Shown here: in pieces, positions 50,001 through 63,166 of the stretch | How the letters are laid out: every line of letters starts with the position of its first letter | Numbering within the stretch: the stretch's first letter is position 1 | DNA from: Zea mays | Taxonomy: Eukaryota; Streptophyta; Magnoliopsida; Poales; Poaceae | DNA length: 64,000 nucleotides | NCBI RefSeq assembly: GCF_902167145.1 | Contig: NW_023366912.1 | Coordinates: 1 to 64,000, forward strand | Reading direction: 5' to 3' | The notes under the pieces: model-generated | The model's database searches: none | Told to the model about the DNA's origin: nothing | What the model saw: the letters and a program-made list of their open reading frames with translations, nothing else | Translations under genes and position numbers: made by a program

Positions 50001-51020
50001 AACTCCTGCACTGAGGAGTCTTTTGACTTCATTACGAGCACCTTCGGCTTTATCATCTGACATTTTCCGAAGCCTCTGCTTTCTGGGTCTGAAGGATGGA
50101 TCAACATTGAGCGAGTGCTCAATAACATCCCTATTAACTCCGCAAAGATCATTGGCTGACCATGCAAAAACATCTTTGTTGTTGAACAAAAACCTTATCA
50201 AGGTTTTCTCTTGTTCTTCGGATAACTGAGAGCCCAACAGCACCTTCTGCTCTGCTATGTCCTCACATAAGAGCATGGGCTTCGGCTGATCTGCTGAAGC
50301 TGCTTTCTCCCTTCTGAATTTGTATTGTTCACAAGCTTCAGCTCCATCTATGTTATGGATTGCTTTTGAGTCAGTCCAGTTTCCTTCGGCCCTTCTGGCA
50401 GCTTCCTGACTTCCATGGATAGCGATGGGTCCTTGATCCGAAGGTATCTTCATGCAGAGATAAGCAGGATGAAGAATTGCTTCGAAAGCATTGAGGGTGC
50501 CACGACCAATGATTGCATTGTAAGGATATTCCATGTCAACAATGTCAAACACAACTTGCTCAGTTCTGGTGTTGTTGATGAACCCGAAGGTCACTGGCAT
50601 GGTGATCTTGCCCAGTGCTACAATCTGTCTTCCTCCGAAGCCACAGAGAGGATGTGTAGCATCATGAATCTTATCTTCTGGCTCTTGCATTTGTCTGAAG
50701 GCCTTAGCAAATATGATATCAGCTGCACTACCTGTGTCAACCAAGACATTGTGGACCAGAAATCCTTTGATAACACAAGAGATAACCATGGCATCGTTGT
50801 GTGGGTAATCCTTGAGCTGAAGATCCTCTTGGGAGAAGGTAATGGGAATGTGAGACCATCTTGACTTGATGAAGGGTCCCTGCACCCCAACATGCTGTAC
50901 CCTTCTCTGTGCTTCTTTTTTCTGCTTCTTATTGGCTGGCTCTAAGGACGAACCACCTGTAATCGGGAGCACCAGCTTCGGGTCCGAAGCAGCTCCAGCT
51001 CGATCATTGAACGAAGCCAT
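47067..51020 (-). pseudogene. pol: pol of element B with two amber stops
   Basis: This is one frame of 1318 codons encoding the replication enzymes. I start at the ATG at 51020 (MASFNDRAG), just after the leader; an upstream Met would lie inside the LTR. Domains in order are an aspartic protease (LVDTGSAAD, Asp ~95) and a reverse transcriptase (LLDCYSGYH; YVDD ~465-468). A connection RNase H (~600-720) follows, then a second RNase H (FCDGSWG Asp ~753, EYEALL ~793, TDSQ Asp ~815) typical of the Tat lineage. The integrase has an HHCC finger (H972, H979, C1010, C1013) and a DDE core (D1041, D1102, E1138; 35 residues between the last two). TAG codons interrupt at 49284-49286 (codon 579) and 47763-47765 (codon 1086). 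Both sit where a Trp (TGG) would fit. There is no gag upstream. Confidence 0.92.
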
Positions 51021-51044
51021 CAGCTCAAAAAGTGGAAGTGAGTT

Positions 51045-51062
51045 CACCGGAGGTGGGCGCCA
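51045..51062 (-). other. Primer-binding site of element B
   Basis: On the - strand TGGCGCCCACCTCCGGTG begins one base after the 5' LTR and is identical to that of element A. The identity runs on through GAACTCACTTCCACTT and then ends, where A enters its longer leader and B goes to the pol start. Confidence 0.8.
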
Positions 51063-51063
51063 A

Positions 51064-51666
51064 TGTTGGGGACTTGCTCTCAAATGCTATGAAATAAGAA
51101 CAAGGCAACATAAAATGTTAAATATCAATGCCCTTCGTCCGCCGAAACGTTATCTCCAGAAGGATCTAATGAACTTCGGACGAAGGTCACGAATATGATA
51201 TTACAAAGGTTTCACCTTCGTAATTAAACTTATAAAGATAATATAAAGTAAAGTTGAAACATGAAACATTGCAAATAAACATCTTAAAAACAAATGATGT
51301 CATTCATATGTCTTATTATATGAATTTAAGATGTTTGAATACAACGATTAAATACATTTATACCTTTGCCTTGACAAGCAATCCGAATGATGCGTTAGTG
51401 ATTACCGGAATGCGTGAACAGTAAAGGAATACTGTTCACTATTTATAGGTACAGGACACAGCCTGTGAGGAATTACAATTATGCCCCTCATAGAAGTTTA
51501 CAACATCGACTCAGATCTTTATGGACTAAAAGGTCATTCCATCTTTAAGTCGGTTTCCAATACCGAAGCTTCATGAAGAAGAACCTTCGGTCATCTCATA
51601 CAAACAGCTTCAGCCGAAAGCCGCTTCTTCCTAGAAGACCTTCGGCGACGAAGCATAGACCCAACA
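51064..51666 (-). repeat. 5' LTR of element B
   Basis: This 603-bp LTR differs from 42233-42835 at three positions. On the - strand the TATA box is at 51447-51440 and the hairpin at 51439-51414. It drives pol transcription toward lower coordinates. Confidence 0.95.
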
Positions 51667-51671
51667 GGGGG
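51667..51671. repeat. Target-site duplication, right of element B
   Basis: GGGGG is the second copy of the duplication and continues into TTGTGTGGCC of the interrupted knob unit. Confidence 0.9.
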
Positions 51672-51699
51672 TTGTGTGGCCATTTATCATCGACTAGAG

Positions 51700-53885
51700 G
51701 CTCATAAACCTCACCCCACATATGTTTCCTTGCCATAGATTACATTCTTGGATTTCTGGTGGAAACCATTTCTTGGTTAAAAACTCGTACGTGTTAGCCT
51801 TCGGTATTATTGAAAATGGTCATTCATGGCTATTTTCGGCAAAATGGGGGTTGTGTGGCCATTGATCATCGACCAGAGGCTCATACACCTCACCCCACAT
51901 ATGTTTCCTTGTCGTAGATCACATTCTTGGATTTCTGGTGGAGACCATTTCTTGGTCAAAAATCCATAGGTGTTAGCCTTCGATATTATTGAAAATGGTC
52001 GTTCATGGCTATTTTCGACAAAAATGGGGGTTGTGTGGCCATTGATTATCGACCAGAGGCTCATACACCTCACCCCACATATGTTTCCTTGCCATAGATC
52101 ACATTCTTGGATTTCTGGTGGAGACCATTTCTTGGTCAAAAATCCGTAGGTGTTAGCCTTCGGTATTATTGTAAATGGTCATTCATGGCTATTTTCGACA
52201 AAAATGGGGGTTGTGTGGCCATTGATCATCGACCAGAGGCTCATACACCTCACCCCACATATGTTTCCTTGCCATAGATCACATTCTTGGATTTCTGGTG
52301 GAGACCATTTCTTGGTCAAAAATCCGTAGGTCTTAGCCTCTAATATTATTGAAAATGGTCGCTCATGGCTATTTTCAAGGTCGCTCATGGCTATTTTCAT
52401 AAAAAATGGGGGTTGTGTGGCCATTTATCATCGACTAGAGGCTCATAAACCTCACCCCACATATGTTTCCTTGCCATAGATTACATTCTTGGATTTCTGG
52501 TGGAAACCATTTCTTGGTTAAAAACTCGTACGTGTTAGCCTTCGGTATTATTGAAAATGGTCATTCATGGCTATTTTCGGCAAAATGGGGGTTGTGTGGC
52601 CATTGATCGTCGACCAGAGGCTCATACACCTCACCCCACATATGTTTCCTTGTCGTAGATCACATTCTTGGATTTCTGGTGGAGACCATTTCTTGGTCAA
52701 AAATCCGTAGGTGTTAGCCTTCGATATTATTGAAAATGGTCGTTCATGGCTATTTTCGACAAAAATGGGGGTTGTGTGGCCATTGATCATCGACCAGAGG
52801 CTCATACACCTCACCCCACATATGTTTCCTTGCCATAGATCACATTCTTGGATTTCTGGTGGAGACCATTTCTTGGTCAAAAATCCGTAGGTGTTAGCCT
52901 TCGGTATTATTGTAAATGGTCATTCATGGCTATTTTCGACAAAAATGTGGGTTGTGTGGCCATTGATCATCGACCAGAGGCTCATACACCTCACCCCACA
53001 TATGTTTCCTTGCCATAGATCACATTCTTGGATTTCTGGTGGAGACCATTTCTTGGTCAAAAATCCGTAGGTCTTAGCCTCTAATATTATTGAAAATGGT
53101 CGCTCATGGCTATTTTCAAGGTCGCTCATGGCTATTTTCATAAAAAATGGGGGTTGTGTGGCCATTTATCATCGACTAGAGGCTCATAAACCTCACCCCA
53201 CATATGTTTCCTTGCCATAGATTACATTCTTGGATTTCTGGTGGAAACCATTTCTTGGTTAAAAACTCGTACGTGTTAGCCTTCGGTATTATTGAAAATG
53301 GTCATTCATGGCTATTTTCGGCAAAATGGGGGTTGTGTGGCCATTGATCGTCGACCAGAGGCTCATACACCTCACCCCACATATGTTTCCTTGTCGTAGA
53401 TCACATTCTTGGATTTCTGGTGGAGACCATTTCTTGGTCAAAAATCTGTAGGTGTTAGCCTTCGATATTATTGAAAATGGTCGTTCATGGCTATTTTCGA
53501 CAAAAATGGGGGTTGTGTGGCCATTGATCATCGACCAGAGGCTCATACACCTCACCCCACATATGTTTCCTTGCCATAGATCACATTCTTGGATTTCTGG
53601 TGGAGACCATTTCTTGGTCAAAAATCCGTAGGTGTTAGCCTTCGGTATTATTGTAAATGGTCATTCATGGCTATTTTCGACAAAAATGTGGGTTGTGTGG
53701 CCATTGATCATCGACCAGAGGCTCATACACCTCACCCCACATATGTTTCCTTGCCATAGATCACATTCTTGGATTTCTGGTGGAGACCATTTCTTGGTCA
53801 AAAATCCGTAGGTCTTAGCCTCTAATATTATTGAAAATGGTCGCTCATGGCTATTTTCATAAAAAAATGGGGGTTGTGTGGCCAT
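51700..53885 (-). repeat. 741-bp higher-order repeat, three copies
   Basis: A four-unit block recurs at exactly 741 bp (51807, 52548, 53289) with the same order of variants. The four units include one 202-bp long unit, which the third copy lacks. The mirrored left arm has fewer copies, so part of this amplification happened after the inversion. Confidence 0.8.
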
Positions 53886-53889
53886 TTAT

Positions 53890-56800
53890 CATCAACTAGA
53901 GGCTCATAAATCTCACCCCACATATGTTTCCTTGCCATAGATCACATTCTTGGATTTTTGGTGGAGACCATTTCTTGGTCAAAAACTCGTACGTGTTAGC
54001 CTTCGGTATTATTGAAAATGGTCGTTCATGGCTATTTTCGGCAAAATGGGGGTTCTGTGGCCATTGATCATCGACCAGAGGCTCGTACACCTCACCCCAC
54101 ATATGTTTCCTTGCCATAGATTACATTCTTGGATTTCTGGTGGAAACCATTTCTTGGTTAAGAACTCGTACGTGTTAGCCTTCGGTATTATTGAAAATGG
54201 TCATTCATGGCTATTTTCGGCAAAATGGGGGTTGTGTGGCCATTGATCGTCGACCAGAGGCTCATACACCTCACCCCACATATGTTTCCTTGTCGTAGAT
54301 CACTTTCTTGGATTTCTGGTGGAGATCATTTCTTGGTCAAAAATCCGTAGGTGTTAGCCTTCGATATTATTGAAAATGGTCGTTCATGGCCATTTTCGAC
54401 AAAAATGGGGGTTGTGTGGCCATTGATCATCGACCAGAGGCTCATACACCTCACCCCACATATGTTTCCTTGCCATAGATCACATTCTTGGATTTCTGGT
54501 GGAGACCATTTCTTGGTCAAAAATCCGTAGGTGTTAGCCTTCGGTATTATTGTAAATGGTCATTCATGGCTATTTTCGACAACAATGTGGGTTGTGTGGC
54601 CATTGATCATCGACCAGAGGCTCATACACCTCACCCCACATATGTTTCCTTGCCATAGATCACATTCTTAGATTTCTGGTGGAGACCATTTCTTGGTCAA
54701 AAATCCGTAGGTCTTAGCCTCTAATATTATTGAAAATGGTCGCTCATGGCTATTTTCATAAAAAATGGGGGTTGTGTGGCCATTTATCATCGACTAGAGG
54801 CTCATAAATCTCACCCCTCATATGTTTCCTTGCCATAGATCACATTCTTGGATTTTTGGTGGAGACCATTTCTTGGTCAAAAACTCGTACGTGTTAGCCT
54901 TCGGTATTATTGAAAATGGTCATTCATGGCTATTTTCGGCAAAATGGGGGTTCTGTGGCCATTGATCATCGACCTGAGGCTCGTACACCTCACCCCACAT
55001 ATGTTTCCTTGCCATAGATCACATTCTTGGATTTCTGGTGGAGACCATTTCTTGGGCAAAAATCCGAATGTGTTAGCCTTTGGTATTTTTGAAAATGGTC
55101 ATTCATGGCTATTTTCGACAAAAATGGGGGTTGTGTGGCCATTGATCTTCGACCAGAGGCTCATACACCTCACTACACATATGTTTCCTTGCCATAGATC
55201 ACATTCATGGATTTATGGTGGAGACCATTTCTTGGTCAAAAATCCGTAGGTGTTAGCCTTAAGTGTCATTGAAAATGGTCGTTCATGGCTATTTTCGACA
55301 AAAAATTAGGGTTGTGTGGCCATTGATCGTCGACCAGAGGCTCATACACCTCACCCCACATATGTTTCCTTGCCATAGATCACATTCTTGGATTTCTGGT
55401 GGAGACCATTTCTTGGTCAAAAATCCGTAGGTGTTAGCCTTCGGTATTATTGTAAATGGTCATTCATGGCTATTTTCGACAAAAATGGGGGTTGTGTGGC
55501 CATTGATCATCGACCAGAGGCTCATAAACCTCACCCCACATATGTTTCCTTGCCATAGATCACATTCTTGGATTTCTGGTGGAGACCATTTCTTGGTAAA
55601 AAATCCGTAGGACTTAGCCTCTAATATTATTGAAAATGGTCGCTCATGGCTATTTTCATAAAAAAATGGGGGTTGTGTGGCCATTTATCATCGACTAGAG
55701 GCTCATAAATCTCACCCCACATATGTTTCCTTGCCATAGATCACATTCTTGGATTTTTGGTGGAGACCATTTCTTGGTCAAAAACTCGTACCTGTTAGCC
55801 TTCGGTATTATTGAAAATGGTCGTTCATGGCTATTTTCGGCAAAATGGGGGTTGTGTGGCCATTGATCATCGACCAGAGGCTCGTACACCTCACCCCACA
55901 TATGTTTCCTTGCCATAGATTACATTCTTGGATTTCTGGTGGAAACCATTTCTTGGTTAAAAACTCGTACGTGTTAGGCTTCGGTATTATTGAAAATGGT
56001 CATTCATGGCTATTTTCGGCAAAATGGGGGTTGTGTGGCCATTGATCGTCGACCAGAGGCTCATACACCTCACCCCACATATGTTTCCTTGTCGTAGATC
56101 ACATTCTTGGATTTTTGGTGGAGACCATTTCTTGGTCAAAAATCCGTAGGTGTTAGCCTTCGATATTATTGAAAATGGTCGTTCATGGCCATTTTCGACA
56201 AAAATGGGGGTTGTGTGGCCATTGATCATCGACCAGAGGCTCATACACCTCACCCCACATATGTTTCCTTGCCATAGATCACATTCTTGGATTTCTGGTG
56301 GAGACCATTTCTTGGTCAAAAATCCGTAGGTGTTAGCCTTCGGTATTATTGTAAATGGTCATTCATGGCTATTTTCGACAACAATGTGGGTTGTGTGGCC
56401 ATTGATCATCGACCAGAGGCTCATACACCTCACCCCACATATGTTTCCTTGCCATAGATCACATTCTTAGATTTCTGGTGGAGACCATTTCTTGGTCAAA
56501 AATCCGTAGGTCTTAGCCTCTAATATTATTGAAAATGGTCGCTCATGGCTATTTTCATAAAAAATGGGGGTTGTGTGGCCATTTATCATCGACTAGAGGC
56601 TCATAAATCTCACCCCTCATATGTTTCCTTGCCATAGATCACATTCTTGGATTTTTGGTGGAGACCATTTCTTGGTCAAAAACTCGTACGTGTTAGCCTT
56701 CGGTATTATTGAAAATGGTCATTCATGGCTATTTTCGGCAAAATGGGGGTTCTGTGGCCATTGATCATCGACCAGAGGCTCGTACACCTCACCCCACATA

Positions 56801-57490
56801 TGTTTCCTTGCCATAGATCACATTCTTGGATTTCTGGTGGAGACCATTTCTTGGGCAAAAATCCGAATGTGTTAGCCTTTGGTATTTTTGAAAATGGTCA
56901 TTCATGGCTATTTTCGACAAAAATGGGGGTTGTGTGGCCATTGATCTTCGACCAGAGGCTCATACACCTCACTACACATATGTTTCCTTGCCATAGATCA
57001 CATTCTTGGATTTATGGTGGAGACCATTTCTAGGTCAAAAATCCGTAGGTGTTAGCCTTCAGTGTCATTGAAAATGGTCGTTCATGCCTATTTTCGACAA
57101 AAAATTAGGGTTGTGTGGCCATTGATCGTCGACCAGAGGCTCATACACCTCACCCCACATATGTTTCCTTGCCATAGATCACATTCTTGGATTTCTGGTG
57201 GAGACCATTTCTTGGTCAAAAATATGTAGGTGTTAGCCTTCGGTATTATTGAAAATGGTCGTTCATGGCTATTTTCGACAAAAATGGGGGTTGTGTGGCC
57301 ATTGATCATCGACCAGACGCTCATACACCTCACCCCACATATGTTTCCTTGCCATAGATCACATTCTTGGATTTCTGGTGGAGACCATTTCTTGGTCTAA
57401 AATCCGTAGGTGTTAGCCTCTAGTATTATTGAAAATGGTCGCTCATGGCTATTTTCAAGGTTGCTCATGGCTATTTTCATAAAACATGGG
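53890..57490 (-). repeat. 1799-bp segmental tandem duplication in the array
   Basis: Two ~1.8-kb blocks share rare variants at a fixed offset of 1799 bp. These are CCCCTCATATG (54816/56615), AACAATGTGG (54581/56380) and TTCTTAGATT (~54668/56467). The left arm shows the matching variants once (5487-5730), so this duplication is private to the right arm. Confidence 0.75.
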
Positions 57491-60400
57491 GGTTGTGTGG
57501 CCATTTATCATCGACTAGAGGCTCATAAACCTCACCCCACATATGTTTCCTTGCCATAGATCACATTCTTGGATTTCTGGTGGAGACCATTTCTTGGTTA
57601 AAAACTCGTACGTGTTAGCCTTCGGTATTATTGAAAATGGTCGTTCATGGCTATTTTTGGCAAAATGGGGGTTGTGTGGCCATTGATCATCGACCAGAGG
57701 CTCGTACACCTCACCCCACATATGTTTCCTTGCCATAGATCACATTCTTGGATTTCTGGTGGAGACCATTTCTTGGTCAAAAATCCGTACGTGTTAGCCT
57801 TTGGTATTTTTTGAAAATGGTCATTCATGGCTATTTTCGACAAAAATGGGGGTTGTGTGGCCATTGATCTTCGACCAGAGGCTCATACACCTCACTACAC
57901 ATATGTTTCCTTGCCATAGATCACATTCTTGGATTTATGGTGGAGACCATTTCTTGGTCAAAAATCCGTAGGTGTTAGCCTTCAGTGTCATTAAAAATGG
58001 TCGTTCATGGCTATTTTCGACAAAAATTAGGGTTGTGTGGCCATTGATCGTCGACCAGAGGCTCATACACCTCACCCCACATATGTTTCCTTGCCATAGA
58101 TCACATTCTTGGATTTCTGGTGGAGACCATTTCTTGGTCAAAAATCCGTAGGTGTTAGCCTTCGGTATTATTGAAAATGGTCGTTCATGGCTATTTTCGA
58201 CAAAAATGGGGGTTGTGTGGCCATTGATCATCGACCAGACGCTCATACACCTCACCCCACATATGTTTCCTTGCCATAGATCACATTCTTGGTTTTCTGG
58301 TGGAGACCATTTCTTGGTCTAAAATCCGTAGGTGTTAGCCTATAGTATTATTGAAAATGGTCGCTCATGGCTATTTTCAAGGTCGCTCATGGCTATTTTC
58401 ATAAAAAATGGGGGTTGTGTGGCCATTTATCATCGACTAGAGGCTCATAAACCTCACCCCACATATGTTTCCTTGCCATAGATTACATTCTTGGATTTCT
58501 GGTGGAAACCATTTCTTGGTTAAAAACTCGTACGTGTTAGCCTTCGGTATTATTGAAAATGGTCATTCATGGCTATTTTCGGCAAAATGGGGGTTGTGTG
58601 GCCATTGATCGTCGACCAGAGGCTCATACACCTCACCCCACATATGTTTCCTTGTCGTAGATCACATTCTTGGATTTCTGGTGGAGACCATTTCTTGGTC
58701 AAAAATCCGTAGGTGTTAGCCTTCGATATTATTGAAAATGGTCGTTCATTGCTATTTTCGACAAAAATGGGGGTTGTGTGGCCATTGATCATCGACCAGA
58801 GGCTCATACACCTCACCCCACATATGTTTCCTTGCCATAGATCACATTCTTGGATTTCTGGTGGAGACCATTTCTTGGTCAAAAATCCGTAGGTGTTAGC
58901 CTTCGGTATTATTGTAAATGGTCATTCATGGCTATTTTCGACAAAAATGGGGGTTGTGTGGCCATTGATCATCGACCAGAGGCTCATACACCTCACCCCA
59001 CATATGTTTCCTTGCCATAGATCACATTCTTGGATTTATGGTGGAGACCATTTCTAGGTCAAAAATCCGTAGGTGTTAGCCTTCAGTGTCATTGAAAATG
59101 GTCGTTCATGGCTATTTTCGACAAAAATTAGGGTTGTGTGGCCATTGATCGTCGACTAGAGGCTCATACACCTCACCCCACATATGTTTCCTTGCCATAG
59201 ATCACATTCTTGGATTTCTGGTGGAGACCATTTCTTGGTCAAAAATCCGTAGGTGTTAGCCTTCGGTATTATTGTAAATGGTCATTCATGGCTATTTTCG
59301 ACAAAAATGGGGGTTGTGTGGCCATTGATCATCGACCAGACGCTCATACACCTCACCCCACATATGTTTCCTTGCCATAGATCACATTCTTGGATTTTTG
59401 GTGGAGACCATTTCTTGGTCAAAAACTCGTACGTGTTAGCCTTCGGTATTATTGAAAATGGTCGTTCATGGCTATTTTCGGCAAAATGGGGGTTCTGTGG
59501 CCATTGATCATCGACCAGAGGCTCGTACACCTCACCCCACATATGTTTCCTTTCCATAGATCACATTTTTGGATTTCTGGTGGAGACCATTTCTTGGTCA
59601 AAAATCTGTAGGTGTTAGCCTTCGGTATTATTGTAAATGGTCATTCATGGCTATTTTCGACAAAAATGGGGGTTGTGTGGCCATTGATCATCGACCAGAC
59701 GCTCATACACCTCACCCCACATATGTTTCCTTGCCATAGATCACATTCTTGGATTTCTGGTGGAGACCATTTCTTGGTCAAAAATCCGTAGGTGTTAGCC
59801 TTAGGTATTATTGAAAATGGTCGTTCATGGCTATTTTCGACAAAAATGGGGGTTGTGTGGCCATTGATCATCGACCAGAGGCTCATACACCTCACCCCAC
59901 ATATGTTTCCTTGCCATAGATCACATTCTTGGATTTCTGGTGGAGACCATTTCTTGGTCAAAAATCCGTAGGTGTTAGCCTTCGGTATTATTGAAAATGG
60001 TCGTTCATGGCTATTTTTGACAAAAATGGGGGTTGTGTGGCCATTGATCATCGACCAGACGCTCATACACCTCACCCCACATATGTTTCCTTGCCATAGA
60101 TCACATTCTTGGATTTCTGGTGGAGACCATTTCTTGGTCTAAAATCCATAGGTGTTAGCCTCTAGTATTATTGAAAATGGTCGCTCATGGCTATTTTCAA
60201 GGTCGCTCATGGCTATTTTCATAAAAAATGGGGGTTGTGTGGCCATTTATCATCGACTAGAGGCTCATAAACCTCGCCCCACATATGTTTCCTTGCCATA
60301 GATCACATTCTTGGATTTCTGGTGGAGACCATTTCTTGGTTAAAAACTCGTACGTGTTAGCCTTCGGTATTATTGAAAATGGTCGTTCATGGCTATTTTC

Positions 60401-63166
60401 GGCAAAATGGGGGTTGTGTGGCCATTCATTATCGACCAGAGGCTCGTACACCTCACCCCACATATGTTTCCTTGCCATAGATCACATTCTTGGATTTCTG
60501 GTGGAGACCATTTCTTGGTCAAATATCCGTACGTGTTAGCCTTTGGTATTTTTGAAAATGGTCATTCATGGCTATTTTCGACAAAAATGGGGGTTGTGTG
60601 GCCATTGATCTTCGACCAGAGGCTCATACACCTCACCACACATATGTTTCCTTGCCATAGATCACATTCTTGGATTTATGGTGGAGACCATTTCTTGGTC
60701 AAAAATCCGTAGGTGTTAGCCTTAAGTGTCATTGAAAATGGTCGTTCATGGCTATTTTCGACAAAAATTAGGGTTGTGTGGCCATTGATCGTCGACCAGA
60801 GGCTCATACACCTCACCCCACATATGTTTCCTTGCCATAGATCACATTCTTGGATTTCTGGTGGAGACCATTTCTTGGTCAAAAATCCGTAGGTGTTAGC
60901 CTTCGGTATTATTGAAAATGGTCGATCATGGCTATTTTCGACAAAAATGGGGGTTGTGTGGCCATTGATCATCGACCAGACGCTCATACACCTCACCCCA
61001 CATATGTTTCCTTGCCATAGATCACATTCTTGGATTTCTGGTGGAGACCATTTCTTGGTCTATAATCCGTAGGTGTTATCCTCTAGTATTATTGAAAATG
61101 GTCGCTCATGGCTATTTTCAAGGTCGCTCATGGCTATTTTCATAAAAAATGGGGGTTGTGTGGCCATTTATCATCGACTAGAGGCTCATAAACCTCACCC
61201 CACATATGTTTCCTTGCCATAGATTACATTCATGGATTTCTGGTGGAAACCATTTCTTGGTTAAAAACTCGTACGTGTTAGCCTTCGGTATTATTGAAAA
61301 TGGTCATTCATGGCTATTTTCGGCAAAATGGGGGTTGTGTGGCCATTGATCATCAACCAGAGGCTCGTACACCTCACCCCACATATGTTTCCTTGCCATA
61401 GATCACATTCTTGGATTTCTGGTGGAGACCATTTCTTGGTTAAAAATCCGTACGTGTTAGCCTTTGGTATTTTTGAAAATGGTCATTCATGGCTATTTTC
61501 GACAAAAATGGGGGTTGTGTGGCCATTGATCATCGACTAGAGGCTCATACACCTCACCCGACATATGTTTCCTTGCCATAGATCACATTCTTGGATTTCT
61601 GGTGCAGACATTTCTTGGTCAAAAATCCGTAGGTGTTAGCCTTCGGTATTATTGAAAATGGTCGTTCATGGCTATTTTCGACAAAAATGGGGGTTGTGTG
61701 GCCATTGATCATCGACCAGACGCTCATACACCTCACCCCACATATGTTTCCTTGCCATAGATCACATTCTTGGATTTCTGGTGGAGACCATTTCTTGGTC
61801 TAAAATCCGTAGGTGTTAGCCTCTAGTATTATTGAAAATGGTCGCTCATGGCTATTTTCAAGGTCGCTCATGGCTATTTTCATAAAAAATGGGGGTTGTG
61901 TGGCCATTTATCATCGACTAGAGGCTCATAAACCTCACCCCACATATGTTTCTTTGCCATAGATTACATTCTTGGATTTCTGGTGGAAACCATTTCTTGG
62001 TTAAAAACTCGTACGTGTTAGCCTTCGGTATTATTGAAAATGGTCATTCATGGCTATTTTCGGCAAAATGGGGGTTGTGTGGCCATTGATCATCGACCAG
62101 AGGCTCATACACCTCACCCCACATATGTTTCCTTGCCATAGATCACATTCTTGGATTTCTGGTGGAGACCATTTCTTGGTCAAAAATCCGTAGGTGTTAG
62201 CCTTCGGTATTATTGAAAATGGTCGTTCATGGCTATTTTCGACAAAAATGGGGGTTGTGTGGCCATTGATCATCGACTAGAGGCTCATACACCTCACCCC
62301 ACATATGTTTTCTTGCCATAGATCACATTCTTGGATTTCTGGTGGAGACCATTTCTTGGTCAAAAATCCGTAGGTGTTAGCCTTCGGTATTATTGAAAAT
62401 GGTCGTTCATGGCTATTTTCGACAAAAATGGGGGTGTGTGGCCATTGATCATCGACCAGATGCTCATACACCTCACCCCACATATGTTTCCTTGCCATAG
62501 ATCACATTCTTGGATTTCTGGTGGAGACCATTTCTTGGTCTAAAATCCGTAGGTCTTAGCCTCTAGTATTATTGAAAATGGTCGCTCATGGCTATTTTCA
62601 TAAAAAATGGGGGTTGTGTGGCCATACCTAGAGGCTCATAAACCTCACCGCACATATGTTTCCTTGCCATAGATCACATTCTTGGATTTCTGGTGGAGAC
62701 CATTTCTTGGTTAAAAACTCGTACGTGTTAGCCTTCGGTATTATTGAAAATGGTCGTTCATGGCTATTTTCGGCAAAATGGGGGTTGTGTGGCCATTGAT
62801 CATCGACCAGAGGATCATACACCTCACCCCACATATGTTTCCTTGCCATAGATCACATTCTTGGATTCCTGGTGGAGACCATTTCTTGGTCAAAAATCCA
62901 TACGTGTTAGCCTTTGGTATTTTTGAAAATGGTCATTCATGGCTATTTTCGACAAAAATGGGGGTTGTGTGGCCATTGATCATCGACTAGAGGCTCATAC
63001 ACCTCACCCCACATATGTTTTCTTGCCATAGATCACATTCTTGGATTTCTGGTGGAGACCATTTCTTGGTCAAAAATCCGTAGGTGTTAGCCTTCGGTAT
63101 TATTGAAAATGGTCGTTCATGGCTATTTTCGACAAAAATGGGGGTTGTGTGGCCATTGATCATCGA

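Larger units (their letters stand above)
42233..51666 (-). mobile_element. LTR retrotransposon element B (pol, no gag)
   Basis: This 9434-bp Ty3/gypsy element is on the - strand, with 603-bp LTRs differing at three positions, a PBS, a PPT and a GGGGG TSD. It has one long pol frame with all enzyme domains but no gag. The frame starts about 25 bases after the PBS and goes almost directly into protease. An antisense gene lies between pol and the 3' LTR. The second RNase H and the antisense gene point to the Tat lineage. The PBS and leader are identical to those of element A through the first ~34 bases. The LTR divergence suggests insertion about 0.2 million years ago at the usual plant rate. Three in-frame amber codons make this copy defective. 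Confidence 0.93.
51667..63166 (-). repeat. Knob180 array, reverse block, part 3
   Basis: These are tandem reverse-orientation units. They mirror the left block again: 51807-52424 pairs with 10822-11440, and 58550-60996 pairs with 2040-4486 at a constant coordinate sum of 63036. Small unit-level losses occur, for example about 10 bp missing at 62624-62630. Confidence 0.95.

Noticed and set aside
49284..51083. Pol start at 51083 inside the LTR
   Set aside because: That Met lies within the 5' LTR and the frame crosses the PBS. The ATG at 51020 just after the leader is the more natural start.
28589..51666. Hidden envelope-like or transduced host gene in the elements
   Set aside because: The extra frames outside gag/pol are accounted for by the related antisense gene in both elements. 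I saw no membrane segments or signal peptide suggesting an envelope.
20216..63166. The inverted block being just an assembly artefact
   Set aside because: The arms differ by many substitutions, private amplifications and the two insertions, so one arm is not a reversed copy of the same reads. Read-level proof is still needed.
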